From Nostoc commune NIES-4072 (GTDB lineage: Bacteria > Cyanobacteriota > Cyanobacteriia > Cyanobacteriales > Nostocaceae): a DNA stretch of 24,564 bases. The stretch's first letter is position 1. Each line of letters begins with the position of its first letter. The notes below the pieces were generated by a model. The model did not search any database. It saw nothing but the letters and a program-made list of their open reading frames with translations, and had not been told where the DNA came from. The stretch is from contig NZ_BDUD01000001.1 in assembly GCF_003113895.1 (NCBI RefSeq), forward strand, positions 5,443,398 to 5,467,961. The letters are read 5' to 3'. Of this stretch, positions 15,173-23,281 are shown in pieces. The position numbers and the translations under genes are program-made.

Positions 15173-15381
15173 GTGCTGAGTGCCGAGTAACGAGTGCTGA
15201 GTAAAAAGTAAAATTAATTGCACTCAGCATATAGGGTCTGAATCCTTACAATTTATTTATGAAAAAAATAAAAATATTTTTTTTGAGACACGTAGTGCAA
15301 GAAAAAATACGTCCTTGTTTTCAATCCCCTAGTTTTAACTATGGGGTTATACTCAGCACTCAGCACTCAGTACTCAGCACT
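15173..15381. repeat. Two inverted heptamer arrays (GTGCTGA / ACTCAGC)
   Basis: Four GTGCTGA-type heptamers lie at 15173-15200 and four ACTCAGC-type heptamers, their complement, at 15351-15378. The arrays face each other across 150 bp. One more CACTCAGCA lies at 15221-15229. Within the gap CCCCTAGTT and AACTATGGGG could form a small stem. The whole 293-bp spacer between the permease and the truncated acetyltransferase is made of such repeats and AT-rich DNA. Confidence 0.75.
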
Positions 15382-15417
15382 ACTGAAGGTAACAAGGTGG
15401 GGATTTAATCGTAACTT

Positions 15418-15690
15418 ATGGAGAATTTAGAAAAAGTAAGTTTAGAGTCTAAAAGACTGATTTTGCAAACGATTTTGTTGGAACATACAGAAGATGTATT
15501 TCGAGAATTTACAAGCGAAATTACCACCTTTATGTATCCGAAACCAGTCCAGAGTCTCAGTGAAACCGAAAAGATAATTAGAGATATAATTCTACAACGA
15601 GAAAATCACACTGATTTAGTGTTGGTAATTCTCAAGAAGGATCATTTAGAGTTTTTAGGAATTTGCGAGGTTGGGGCTATTGATACTTGA
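15418..15690 (+). pseudogene. GNAT N-acetyltransferase, C-terminally truncated
   Basis: The 90-aa frame matches the N-terminal half of RimJ/RimL-type GNAT acetyltransferases: SKRLIL at residues 12-17, the helix region before a LSETEKIIRDII stretch, and the beginning of the central sheet (LVLVILKKDHLEFLGICEVG). Family members are about 170-190 residues long and carry the acetyl-CoA-binding (Q/R)xxGx(G/A) loop in the second half. That half is absent, because TGA TGA follows residue 90. I found no continuation in the other forward frames downstream. This points to a deletion rather than a simple frameshift, so it is probably inactive. No ribosome-binding site stands out. Heptamer arrays lie immediately upstream. 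Confidence 0.65.
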
Positions 15691-15811
15691 TGAGGTTGAA
15701 TACAGGATTTATAAATAAACGGCGGCGTAGCCATCGTTAAAAAATAGTAGTTTACGATACCGTTTTTGGAGAAATGGAAAAAAGCCAATGACTTAAGGAA
15801 ATTAACGAAAT

Positions 15812-16243
15812 TCACGAATATATTAACTTGTAGATTAGCGCACCCAAGGCTAAACCGATCAATGAAAAGCTAGATGTAGTCCAAAAGGCTAACCCTTCCC
15901 TAAGACCTGCTGTTTGAAAGTCTATCTTGACTAATATAGTTGCCGCAACGATTAGCAAAGTATCAAGAAATACCCGAAACCAGGCAATCATAATAAAGAA
16001 TAAGAAAGCTGCTAAAACGGCAACGGCGAAAGACCTTGTATTTGATTTAAGTAAAATACTGAAGTAATATCTTATTTTCGTCCAAGGAATGGTCAACGTT
16101 ACTATTAAAAGTAAGATAGCGACGACAGTCGCCACCCACACAGGCAGAGCAGCGCGTGTTTCAGATATTACCCAGCCCAAAGTACTGTAACTAAGTAGTA
16201 CTAATGCCAGGGACACCCAAGGAACTCTTTGCGAAATTGACAT
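15812..16243 (-). CDS. Hypothetical membrane protein, 143 aa
   Basis: A 143-aa protein with four hydrophobic segments at about residues 8-28, 32-52, 71-103 (long, possibly broken) and 118-141. A basic stretch KIRYYFSILLKSNTR lies between the second and third. The ATG start is followed by a short polar leader (MSISQRVP). I do not recognise a family, although small four-span proteins of unknown function are common in Nostoc-type genomes. It converges on the truncated acetyltransferase. The PotA-type gene on the same strand ends 267 bp upstream across a repeat-containing gap, so an operon is unlikely. Confidence 0.72.
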   Translation of the reverse strand: MSISQRVPWVSLALVLLSYSTLGWVISETRAALPVWVATVVAILLLIVTLTIPWTKIRYYFSILLKSNTRSFAVAVLAAFLFFIMIAWFRVFLDTLLIVAATILVKIDFQTAGLREGLAFWTTSSFSLIGLALGALIYKLIYS

Positions 16244-16281
16244 GGGTTAATACTCCTAGTACAGGGTCAACAAGAGGAAAA

Positions 16282-16467
16282 GGGGCAGGGAGTTCTTAGC
16301 TGGGGGAAAATCTTCATACATAAATGTATTGACTCTGAAAGTTTGGACGTATTATTTTTGGTGTTACACATCTCGAAACAAATATCTTTACTTTTGGGTA
16401 TAAATAAATTTAGGGTTGCTGAAACCCTTGTGGCAGATGAATTACAATATCTTTCTCCCTGCTCCCC
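16282..16467. repeat. Inverted purine-rich dispersed repeat pair
   Basis: GGGGCAGGGAG (16282-16292) and CTCCCTGCTCCCC (16455-16467) are imperfect reverse complements in the gap between the PotA-type and 143-aa genes. The same kind of sequence appears inside the CHAT gene at 20581-20662, which shows it is a mobile or recurrent intergenic motif. Confidence 0.5.
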
Positions 16468-16510
16468 TGCTTCTTAGGTCAAGGTCTTATTCTATTATTG
16501 AATCTTATAA

Positions 16511-17638
16511 CTATTGACTAATAGCTAAACAATCATTTTCTGCCCACCAAGCGTAGATGGGCGTGTCGCGGTCTGGTAAAACGCCAAAAGTATTTGGTTG
16601 CAACACATTTATGCTAATGCCATTTGTTAATTCCACAACATAATTAACATGTGTGCCTAAATACATAACATTGACAAGCCGTCCTTCAAAACAGTTAGTT
16701 GGCAAATTGGGTGGATAAAGCGAAAGCTGTATTTTTTCTGGCCGCACGCACACTACCACTGCTTGTGATAATTCAGATGGTGTATCTTCAGCGCGGCTAA
16801 TGACAATTGAGAGTCCCGTTTTTGTCGAAATTTTAATATTAGAAGAGTCTACTGCGACAATTTCACCGCTAAATAAATTAGTATCGCCAATAAAATCAGC
16901 AACAAAGGATGTGCAAGGACGTTCGTAGATTTGGCTGGGAGTGCCAACTTGTTCAATTTTGCCTTGGTTCATTACGGCAATGCGATCGCTCAAAGACAAT
17001 GCTTCTTCTTGGTCGTGTGTCACCATCACAAAGGTCACTCCCAAATCTTTGTGTAAATTCGATAACTCCACTTGCATTTCTTTACGCAGTTTTAAATCTA
17101 ACGCCCCTAAAGGTTCATCCAGTAATACCACGGTAGGACGGTTGACTAAAGCCCTTGCTAAAGCGACTCGCTGCTGTTGACCACCAGAAAGTTGACTGGG
17201 AAAGCGCGATCGCAAACTTTCCATTTTCACGAGTTTTAAAGCTTCTTCGACTCTAGCTTCAATTTTCGATTTGGGTATTTTTTTTAACCGCAGTCCGAAG
17301 GCAATGTTATTCCAGACATTCAAGTGGTTAAATAGAGCGTAACTTTGAAATACAGTATTGACGGGTCGGCGGTAAGGCGGCACATTAGTCATAGACTGAC
17401 CCTGAATCAACACCTTGCCAGCGTCAGCGATTTCAAACCCAGCGATTAAACGCAGTGTTGTTGTTTTACCACAACCGGAGGGGCCTAAAATACTAAAAAA
17501 TTCTCCCTGTCTGATATCCAAATCGATTCCATTTACTGCTGGTTCTTGGTTAAAAAACTTGAACACGTTACGCAGTTCAACATCAAGTGGCTGAAAAGTT
17601 GTTATCCCCCTTTGATTGTGCATGACAATTTGAGCCAT
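16511..17638 (-). CDS. potA: ABC transporter ATPase, PotA type (spermidine/putrescine)
   Basis: A 375-aa ATPase with Walker [10 protein letters not shown] (52-60), Q-loop Q98, signature LSGGQQQ (150-156), Walker B VVLLDEP (170-176) and switch H208 in [14 protein letters not shown]-type C-terminal region from about 260 follows. [35 protein letters not shown] and [12 protein letters not shown] match PotA best, suggesting polyamine import. Other members of the wider CUT1/PotA-like group, such as iron or thiosulfate importers, cannot be fully excluded. No permease or binding protein is adjacent on either side, so its partners must be elsewhere. GAGG lies only 3 nt before the first ATG, so M6 is an alternative start. 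It is divergent from mrdA. Confidence 0.85.
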   Translation of the reverse strand: MAQIVMHNQRGITTFQPLDVELRNVFKFFNQEPAVNGIDLDIRQGEFFSILGPSGCGKTTTLRLIAGFEIADAGKVLIQGQSMTNVPPYRRPVNTVFQSYALFNHLNVWNNIAFGLRLKKIPKSKIEARVEEALKLVKMESLRSRFPSQLSGGQQQRVALARALVNRPTVVLLDEPLGALDLKLRKEMQVELSNLHKDLGVTFVMVTHDQEEALSLSDRIAVMNQGKIEQVGTPSQIYERPCTSFVADFIGDTNLFSGEIVAVDSSNIKISTKTGLSIVISRAEDTPSELSQAVVVCVRPEKIQLSLYPPNLPTNCFEGRLVNVMYLGTHVNYVVELTNGISINVLQPNTFGVLPDRDTPIYAWWAENDCLAISQ

Positions 17639-17767
17639 AATCCTCAGTAAAATGCCGTGATATTACGTGATGTCAGTAGTCTATTGGGCAGACTAGATTT
17701 GACACTTTGGTTTATTGTATCCGCCAAAAACAATTGTTCAAGAATATACTTGTCCAATTCTTTTATA

Positions 17768-17779
17768 CCCAGTACTGGG
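17768..17779. promoter_or_regulatory. Perfect 12-bp palindrome in the potA/mrdA divergent promoter region
   Basis: CCCAGTACTGGG is a perfect palindrome 57 bp before the mrdA start, in the 198-bp gap between divergent genes. It could be a dimeric operator, but it is a single site with no known match. Confidence 0.3.
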
Positions 17780-17836
17780 CATCAGTTTAGGGTAATTGTA
17801 TACAGATAATACCTTTATTGGAATCATTATTGTCTT

Positions 17837-19684
17837 ATGTCTTTATTTCCATCAATTGGCAACAAAAAAGATACACGTACAGTTGGACGTGGTTTCCAAT
17901 CAATATTTTTAATCGTATTTACCGTATTAATACTCGCTGGTATTGAGGCTCGTTTGGCATATTTGCAAATTGTTGAAGGGCCAAAACTCCGGGAACGAGC
18001 CGAAGCGAACCGCATTCGGATGATTCTTAAACAACCAGAACGAGGAAATATTTTTGACCGCAACGGTAAACTTTTAGCCACTACTCGCTATCCCAGCTCT
18101 GTATATTTGTGGCCGATGGCACATACTAAGCCTTCCTGGTCTGTAGTCGGCCCGCGTCTAGCGCAAATTCTCAACATTCCCCAAGATGAAATGGAAAAGA
18201 AATTAGAACAAGCTGGTGCTAATTCTTCTTCACTCATCCGGGTTGCTCGTGATCTAAATGAAGCAGAAATCACAGCATTAAAGGAGTATAAAAATGAATT
18301 GCCGGAAGTAGAAATTAATACAGATTCTGTGCGTTATTATCCCCACGGCAAGGAATTGGCTCATGTACTAGGTTATACGCGAGAGTTGACCCCCGACCAG
18401 TTAAAGGACAAAAAGCAGCAAGGCTATCGACTTGGAGATGTAATCGGTCAGATGGGGGTGGAAAAGGCTTATGAAAAAATGCTACGCGGTGAATGGGGCG
18501 GTCAGCAGGTGGAAGTAGATGGTGCAGGTAGACCAATCCGGGTTTTGGGGGAGAAACAGGCAAAAGCTGGTAACGATTTGCACCTGACCATAGATTTAGA
18601 TGTGCAAAAGGCAGCAGAAAAAGCTTTAGGAAATCACCGAGGGGCGATCGCAGCACTCGATCCGAATAACGGTGCTGTTTTAGCACTGGTATCTTACCCC
18701 ACCTTTGACCCGAATATCTTCTCTAAACAAAAACTGTCCCAGAAAGATTGGGAAACCTTGCAAGGAAAAGATCATCCCTTGGTTAATCGTGCCCTGAGTG
18801 CCTTTCCGCCCGCCAGTACTTTTAAAATTGTCACCACGACAGCCGGGTTAGAATCAGGTAAATTTTCTCCTGATACAATATTACAGACCTTTGGTTCTCT
18901 GACCGTTGGTGGGGTGACTTTTGGTGAGTGGAACCATGCCGGATTTGGGCCATTAGGATTTCCACGAGCGATCGCTATGAGTAGTGATACTTTCTTCTAT
19001 CAAGTTGGTAGAAAAGTCGGTGGCCCAACTTTAATCGAATGGAGTCGCAAATACGGATTTGGTCAAAGAACTGGCATTGAATTTCAGGGCGAAGAATCAA
19101 AAGGTTTGGTTCCAGATGAAACATGGAAGAAAAGAGTTTTGAAAACACCTTGGACTGTAGGCGACACCATTAATATGTCAATTGGTCAAGGTGCTTTGCA
19201 AGTGACACCCCTGCAATCGGCGATTATGTTTTCTGTCCCTGCTAATGGCGGGTATCGAGTTCAGCCGCATTTGCTCAAAGACAACGAACAAGCAAAAAGT
19301 TGGCGAGAATCCTTAAATATGAAGCCGACAACTATCAAGGTTCTCCGTGACGGACTGCGGCGGGTAGTGAGTGAGGGTACTGGTAAACGCTTGGACGTAC
19401 CGACAATTGCCCCAGCGTCTGGAAAGAGTGGCACTGCTGAAGCTGGTGTTGGTCGCCCCAATCATACTTGGTTTGGTGCTTATGCCCCTAGTAACAAGCC
19501 GGAAATTGTGGTTGTGGCCTTTGGGGAAAATACTGGCGAACATGGCGGTACTATTTGCGGGCCGATGGTTTTACAAGTGCTAGAAGCTTATTTTCAGCAT
19601 AAGTATCCAGGTAAGTATCAAAAACCTCAGCTTGATCCATCAGAAGCTAAAACTCAGAGTTCAGGGCATGGTACTGGAGACTAG
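17837..19684 (+). CDS. mrdA: Penicillin-binding protein 2 (peptidoglycan D,D-transpeptidase)
   Basis: A 615-aa class B penicillin-binding protein. One N-terminal membrane anchor (about residues 21-40) and the PBP dimerisation segment (RGNIFDRNGKLLATTRYPSS, about 70-89) precede the transpeptidase domain. The catalytic serine is S327 in STFK, the second motif is SSD (382-384) followed by TFFYQVG, and the third is KSGT (530-533). The SxD instead of SxN second motif and the FFYQVGRKVG context are typical of PBP2. The enzyme cross-links peptidoglycan for lateral wall growth with an SEDS partner such as RodA, which is not in this window. It is full length and divergent from the PotA-type gene. The polar C-terminal tail after about residue 585 is ordinary. 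Confidence 0.93.
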   Translation: MSLFPSIGNKKDTRTVGRGFQSIFLIVFTVLILAGIEARLAYLQIVEGPKLRERAEANRIRMILKQPERGNIFDRNGKLLATTRYPSSVYLWPMAHTKPSWSVVGPRLAQILNIPQDEMEKKLEQAGANSSSLIRVARDLNEAEITALKEYKNELPEVEINTDSVRYYPHGKELAHVLGYTRELTPDQLKDKKQQGYRLGDVIGQMGVEKAYEKMLRGEWGGQQVEVDGAGRPIRVLGEKQAKAGNDLHLTIDLDVQKAAEKALGNHRGAIAALDPNNGAVLALVSYPTFDPNIFSKQKLSQKDWETLQGKDHPLVNRALSAFPPASTFKIVTTTAGLESGKFSPDTILQTFGSLTVGGVTFGEWNHAGFGPLGFPRAIAMSSDTFFYQVGRKVGGPTLIEWSRKYGFGQRTGIEFQGEESKGLVPDETWKKRVLKTPWTVGDTINMSIGQGALQVTPLQSAIMFSVPANGGYRVQPHLLKDNEQAKSWRESLNMKPTTIKVLRDGLRRVVSEGTGKRLDVPTIAPASGKSGTAEAGVGRPNHTWFGAYAPSNKPEIVVVAFGENTGEHGGTICGPMVLQVLEAYFQHKYPGKYQKPQLDPSEAKTQSSGHGTGD

Positions 19685-19782
19685 TACGCTGTTTCATAAA
19701 ATATAAAGGGTGAACTCATTCTTAACTTTTCTTGCTTTGCGCTCTTTGCGGTTCGTTCTCTTAACCCTCAAAATTAATCGGA

Positions 19783-19960
19783 CTCTCCTTTTAGGCTACG
19801 GTATACACACAAGTCTCTGTATCTGCACTTTTGTTGTATCACCTTGCACATTTGTTGCATTGACCTGCATCTTTGTTGCATCCACCTACAAAAATTAACC
19901 CACCTACCTTACACAGCAACTTTAAAAGACTTGTCTGCACACTGTAGCCTAAAAAGAGAG
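19783..19960. mobile_element. Compact non-autonomous element: TIRs around three 21-bp repeats
   Basis: The left terminus (19783-19816) and the reverse complement of the right terminus (19927-19960) agree at 29 of 34 positions. The conserved inner part reads GGCTAC(G/A)GT and then ACAAGTCT. Between them lie three 21-bp repeats (19825-19887). The element is only 178 bp and has no coding capacity, so any movement must depend on a transposase elsewhere. No clear target-site duplication is visible. The right end and a related 21-bp array recur at 1-136, so this is a family rather than a chance palindrome. Confidence 0.65.
19825..19887. repeat. 21-bp tandem repeat, three copies
   Basis: Units at 19825-19845, 19846-19866 and 19867-19887 share the pattern GCA(C/T), then TTTGTTG(C/T)AT, then ACCT. 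They are diverged but in exact 21-bp register, two helical turns apart, and all lie inside the terminal inverted repeats of the element. Confidence 0.8.
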
Positions 19961-20008
19961 AGGCTTTAACGAACTTTGGGGGTTTAAGTCCCCAGCAAGA
20001 TAGGCAGC

Positions 20009-20047
20009 ACGTTTTGTGTCGGGGTCTAAATCCCCGTCACAAAACGT
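20009..20047. repeat. Nested palindrome
   Basis: ACGTTTTGTG (20009-20018) pairs with CACAAAACGT (20038-20047), and inside it CGGGG pairs with CCCCG around TCTAAAT. It could fold as a 15-bp stem with one T/T mismatch. The context (GGGGGTTTAAGTCCCC just before) is typical of dispersed repeats in these genomes. Confidence 0.65.
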
Positions 20048-20118
20048 AATTGCGAATTGCGTTAGCGGAGCGGGGCGTTAGCCCATTGCGAATTGCGAAT
20101 TGGTTTAAATCTTACTCC

Positions 20119-20154
20119 CCAACGCTAGAAGGAAAGAGGCTGGGAGTTAGGTCT
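20119..20154. repeat. Dispersed repeat, copy 2
   Basis: This stretch matches 135-170 at 31 of 36 positions in the same orientation. In both places it lies to the right of a 21-bp repeat array, by 72 bp in the first copy and 232 bp here, so the association may be accidental. Confidence 0.7.
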
Positions 20155-20349
20155 ATAGTCTATATTTTATGCAATTGGGAACCGCTATATTTAATCAGGA
20201 GCTAGTATTATCCCGCAAAATTAATGGGACAGAGCATTACACGCCTTAAAGGTTCTGTGAACAAGTAGCAATTGATAATAAAGTAATGTCTGACTATACA
20301 GAACTGAACCATAGGAATCATATTTAATTTTTGAACAAAATTAGGTATT

Positions 20350-20428
20350 GTAGGGTGTGTTAGAACGCAGTTCGTAACGCACCAAACCCTTGATGATGGT
20401 GCGTTACGCTGTCGCTAACACACCCTAC
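20350..20428. repeat. Long REP-like hairpin in the CHAT gene leader
   Basis: GTAGGGTGTGTTAG (20350-20363) pairs perfectly with CTAACACACCCTAC (20415-20428), and inside it CGTAACGCACC (20373-20383) pairs with GGTGCGTTACG (20398-20408). It ends 32 bp before the CHAT start codon. The GGTGCGTTA motif is, from memory, a common dispersed repeat of cyanobacteria. TAACGCACC also occurs at 69-77. Confidence 0.75.
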
Positions 20429-20460
20429 GTATCTTTTCATAAATCAAATACTAGTCCTAT

Positions 20461-23244
20461 ATGAGATACTCAAATCATTTTTTCCTCGCGCTGTTTACTG
20501 CATTTTTATGCATAGCCTTATCCCCTGTTTTAGCTAAACCTCCTGCCGTCTACTCTCCCATGCAAAATTTGGCCGAGCAAGGGGAGTGGGGAAAACAAGG
20601 AAGTAGTGAAAGCACGGAATTGATAAATGCTGAATCCTCTACTTTCTACTCCCTGCTCCCCCAGAAAAGCGGTTCATCTCAAACGGCAAGCTTAGTGGAA
20701 CAAGGCAAAATATTATACGACAAGGGACAATTTACTGAAGCAATAAAAGTTTTGCAACAGGCTGCTGCTGAGTTTAAAACCTCTAAGGATGGATTACAAG
20801 AAGCGATGACGCTGAGTAATCTCTCCTTGGCTTATCAGCAACTTGGCTTGTGGGCAGAAGCTGAGGAAGCGATCGCCCAAAGTTTACAATTATTACAGTC
20901 GGGGGAAAATACGGGCAGTTCCGGTGAGCGTTCCCAACTTATTGCCCAAGCCCTAGATGTGCAAGGACAATTACAACTATCACAAGGACAAGCAGAAGCA
21001 GCTTTAACTACCTGGCAAAAAGCCGCTAATATTTATCAGCAAATAGGCGACAAGGCTAGATTAACTCGTAACCAAATTAACTCTGCACAAGCTTGGCAAG
21101 CTTTAGGGCTTTACCTTCAGGCTAATAAAACTTTAAACGAAGTACAGCAAACCCTTACAACCCTTCCAGATTCACTTGTTGTAGCCACAGGGCTGCGTAG
21201 TCTTGGCAACATCCGCCGAGTTGTCGGTGATTTAAGCGTATCACGGCTGGTTTTGGGGAAAAGTTTAGCAGTGGCAAAACGAGTGCAATCTCCAAAAGCG
21301 ATCGCAGAAGCTCAACTCAGTTTAGGCAACACAGCCCGCGCTCAACAAGACACTGAAGCGGCTTTGCAATACTATCAGGAGGCTGCTGCTGTATCTGTTT
21401 CCTCCATCACCCGCATCCAGGCTCGCCTAAATTTACTTAGTCTACTTTTAGAAAAAAACCAAGATCAAGATGCATTAGCCTTGTCGTCTCAAATCCAGAC
21501 GGCAATTAGCAACTTGCCACCCAGCCGAACCTCAGTATATACTCGCATTAAGTTTGCCGAAAATCTTACACAATTAAAAGAAAAAATTAGCATAGATACC
21601 CCCTCATGGCTGAACATTGCCCAGCAATTCTCCACTGCGATCGAACAGGCACAGAACTTGCAAGATCGGCGAGCAGAATCTTATGCTACGGGTAGTCTTG
21701 GTGAGTTGTATGAAAAAACCGGGCAGTTTTCTGATGCTCAAGAGCTTACCGAGAAAGCTTTATTCACAGCGCAAAGTATTAATGCATCAGATATTGCTTA
21801 TCAGTGGCAATGGCAACTAGGACGCATACTGAAAAAAAAGGGAGATATTAAAGGCGCGATCGCATCCTATAATGTAGCCTACAAGACCCTTCAATCTCTG
21901 CGTGGTGATTTAGTAGCCCTCAATCCAGACGTTCAATTTTCCTTTCGGGAAAATATCGAACCCGTGTATCGAGAGTTAGTTGAATTGCTGTTGCGTTCTC
22001 CCCAAAGCAGCAGCGCTTCTGTTCCCTTCGAGAAGTTAGATCAAGGAAATGCTTCTCTACTAAAGGCTAACGTTAACGCTTCATTGCGATCGCCACAAGA
22101 GGGTAGCAATCAAGACAATTTAAAGCTTGCTCGTGATGTCATTGAATCTCTGCAATTGGCAGAACTGGATAACTTCTTTCGGTCAGCCTGTTTAAATCCT
22201 ACACAGGAACTTGACCCAGTGGTTGACAAAAAAGACCAACGAGCAGCAGTGATTTATCCAATTATTTTGCCAGATCGTCTAGATGTTATCCTCAAATTGC
22301 CTAATCAAGATTTGCGCCACTACAAAACTGTAATAGCTCAAAATGATGTGGAAAACATAATAGCAGAACTGAGGAAAAACTTACTAAATGTCACCGCGAC
22401 TGCTCGGGTTCGGCAGCAGTCCCAACAAATATATGATTGGTTAATTCGCCCTGCACAAACAGAGTTAGTCAAGAGTGGGATAAAAACTTTAGTGTTTGTG
22501 CTGGATGGTGAGTTACGGAATATCCCGATGGCGGTTCTCTACGACAAACAACAGAAGCAATATCTAGTAGAGAAATATGCGATCGCCTTGACACCAGGTT
22601 TGCAACTTCTCGATCCTAAACCTTTGCGACAGGTACAGCTAAATGCTTTAACAGCCGGAGTCAGCGAAAAACGCCCAGTCGAAGGCAAAGAATTTCCCGA
22701 ATTAGAAAATGTACCACGGGAATTAAAAGAAATCAAATCTGAAGTACCTAAGAGTGAAGAACTGTTAAACCAAGAGTTTACCCAAACTAACCTACAAAAT
22801 AAATTGCAAAAAGTTTCTTTCTCTGTGGTTCACCTAGCAACTCACGGTGAATTTAGTTCTGATGCTGAAAAAACCTTTATTCTCACTTGGGATAAACTAG
22901 TTAAAGTCAAGGAATTTGATAATCTACTGCGAGTTGGTGACAAAAACAGATTCAGTGGCATTGAATTACTCGTCCTCAGTGCTTGCCAAACTGCTGAGGG
23001 AGACAAACGAGCAGCTTTGGGACTGGCTGGGATAGCGATACGAGCGGGGGTACGCAGTACACTAGCAACATTGTGGTCAATAGATGATCGTTCCACTGCC
23101 GATGTAATGAGTGAGTTCTATGGAAAGCTAAAAGCTGGGACGAATAAAGCCGAAGCGCTCCAGAGTGCCCAATTAGCTGTTTTTGCTAAGGAAAAAGCTC
23201 CATATTTCTGGGCACCCTATGTTTTAGTAGGCAATTGGCTGTAA
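20461..23244 (+). CDS. Secreted TPR-CHAT domain protein
   Basis: A 927-aa protein with a signal peptide (hydrophobic residues about 6-23, likely cleavage after LSPVLA at 26). A low-complexity insert follows (about 38-72), then a long series of TPR repeats (about 75-480; for example LYDKGQFTEAIKVLQQAA and ATGSLGELYEKTGQFSDAQE). The C-terminal CHAT domain (about 580-927) keeps the caspase-like dyad: H795 in HLATHGEF and C842 in LSACQTA, followed by LGLAGIAIRAGVRSTLATLW split across a conserved block. CHAT proteases cut specific partners in known defence systems; secreted cyanobacterial TPR-CHAT proteins have no settled function. It converges on a two-partner-secretion exoprotein, a pairing I recall from other cyanobacteria. 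No clear ribosome-binding site precedes the ATG. Confidence 0.9.
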   Translation: MRYSNHFFLALFTAFLCIALSPVLAKPPAVYSPMQNLAEQGEWGKQGSSESTELINAESSTFYSLLPQKSGSSQTASLVEQGKILYDKGQFTEAIKVLQQAAAEFKTSKDGLQEAMTLSNLSLAYQQLGLWAEAEEAIAQSLQLLQSGENTGSSGERSQLIAQALDVQGQLQLSQGQAEAALTTWQKAANIYQQIGDKARLTRNQINSAQAWQALGLYLQANKTLNEVQQTLTTLPDSLVVATGLRSLGNIRRVVGDLSVSRLVLGKSLAVAKRVQSPKAIAEAQLSLGNTARAQQDTEAALQYYQEAAAVSVSSITRIQARLNLLSLLLEKNQDQDALALSSQIQTAISNLPPSRTSVYTRIKFAENLTQLKEKISIDTPSWLNIAQQFSTAIEQAQNLQDRRAESYATGSLGELYEKTGQFSDAQELTEKALFTAQSINASDIAYQWQWQLGRILKKKGDIKGAIASYNVAYKTLQSLRGDLVALNPDVQFSFRENIEPVYRELVELLLRSPQSSSASVPFEKLDQGNASLLKANVNASLRSPQEGSNQDNLKLARDVIESLQLAELDNFFRSACLNPTQELDPVVDKKDQRAAVIYPIILPDRLDVILKLPNQDLRHYKTVIAQNDVENIIAELRKNLLNVTATARVRQQSQQIYDWLIRPAQTELVKSGIKTLVFVLDGELRNIPMAVLYDKQQKQYLVEKYAIALTPGLQLLDPKPLRQVQLNALTAGVSEKRPVEGKEFPELENVPRELKEIKSEVPKSEELLNQEFTQTNLQNKLQKVSFSVVHLATHGEFSSDAEKTFILTWDKLVKVKEFDNLLRVGDKNRFSGIELLVLSACQTAEGDKRAALGLAGIAIRAGVRSTLATLWSIDDRSTADVMSEFYGKLKAGTNKAEALQSAQLAVFAKEKAPYFWAPYVLVGNWL
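20576..20666. repeat. Intergenic-type repeat inside the CHAT coding region
   Basis: GGGGAGTGGGGA (20581-20592) and CTCCCTGCTCCCCC (20649-20662) are imperfect reverse complements, with GCTGAATCCTCTACTTTC-like DNA between. This matches the style of intergenic repeats such as 16282-16467. It translates in frame to a Gly/Ser/Glu-rich stretch just after the signal peptide, so it looks like a repeat captured by the gene. Confidence 0.5.
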
Positions 23245-23281
23245 TGTGCCTTAGAAATCCGGTTTCTCTAACTACCAATTT

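Larger units (their letters stand above)
19685..20460. other. Repeat-rich intergenic region, no convincing gene
   Basis: These 776 bp hold, in order, a TIR element with three 21-bp repeats (19783-19960), a nested palindrome (20009-20047), TTGCGAATTGCG-type dispersed sequence (about 20050-20100), a copy of the 36-bp dispersed repeat (20119-20154) and a long hairpin (20350-20428). An open frame across the 21-bp repeats only shows heptapeptide repeats caused by the 21-bp period and has no gene-like features. The promoter of the CHAT gene must lie in the last part. Confidence 0.7.

Noticed and set aside
15310..15345. TTTTCAATCCCCTAGTT..., resembling a CRISPR repeat
   Set aside because: There is only one copy and no regularly spaced repeats, so it is not a CRISPR array.
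19710..19898. A 62-codon frame with heptapeptide repeats (CTFVVSP-like)
   Set aside because: The repeats are a direct result of the 21-bp DNA repeat inside a mobile element. There is no gene-like context.
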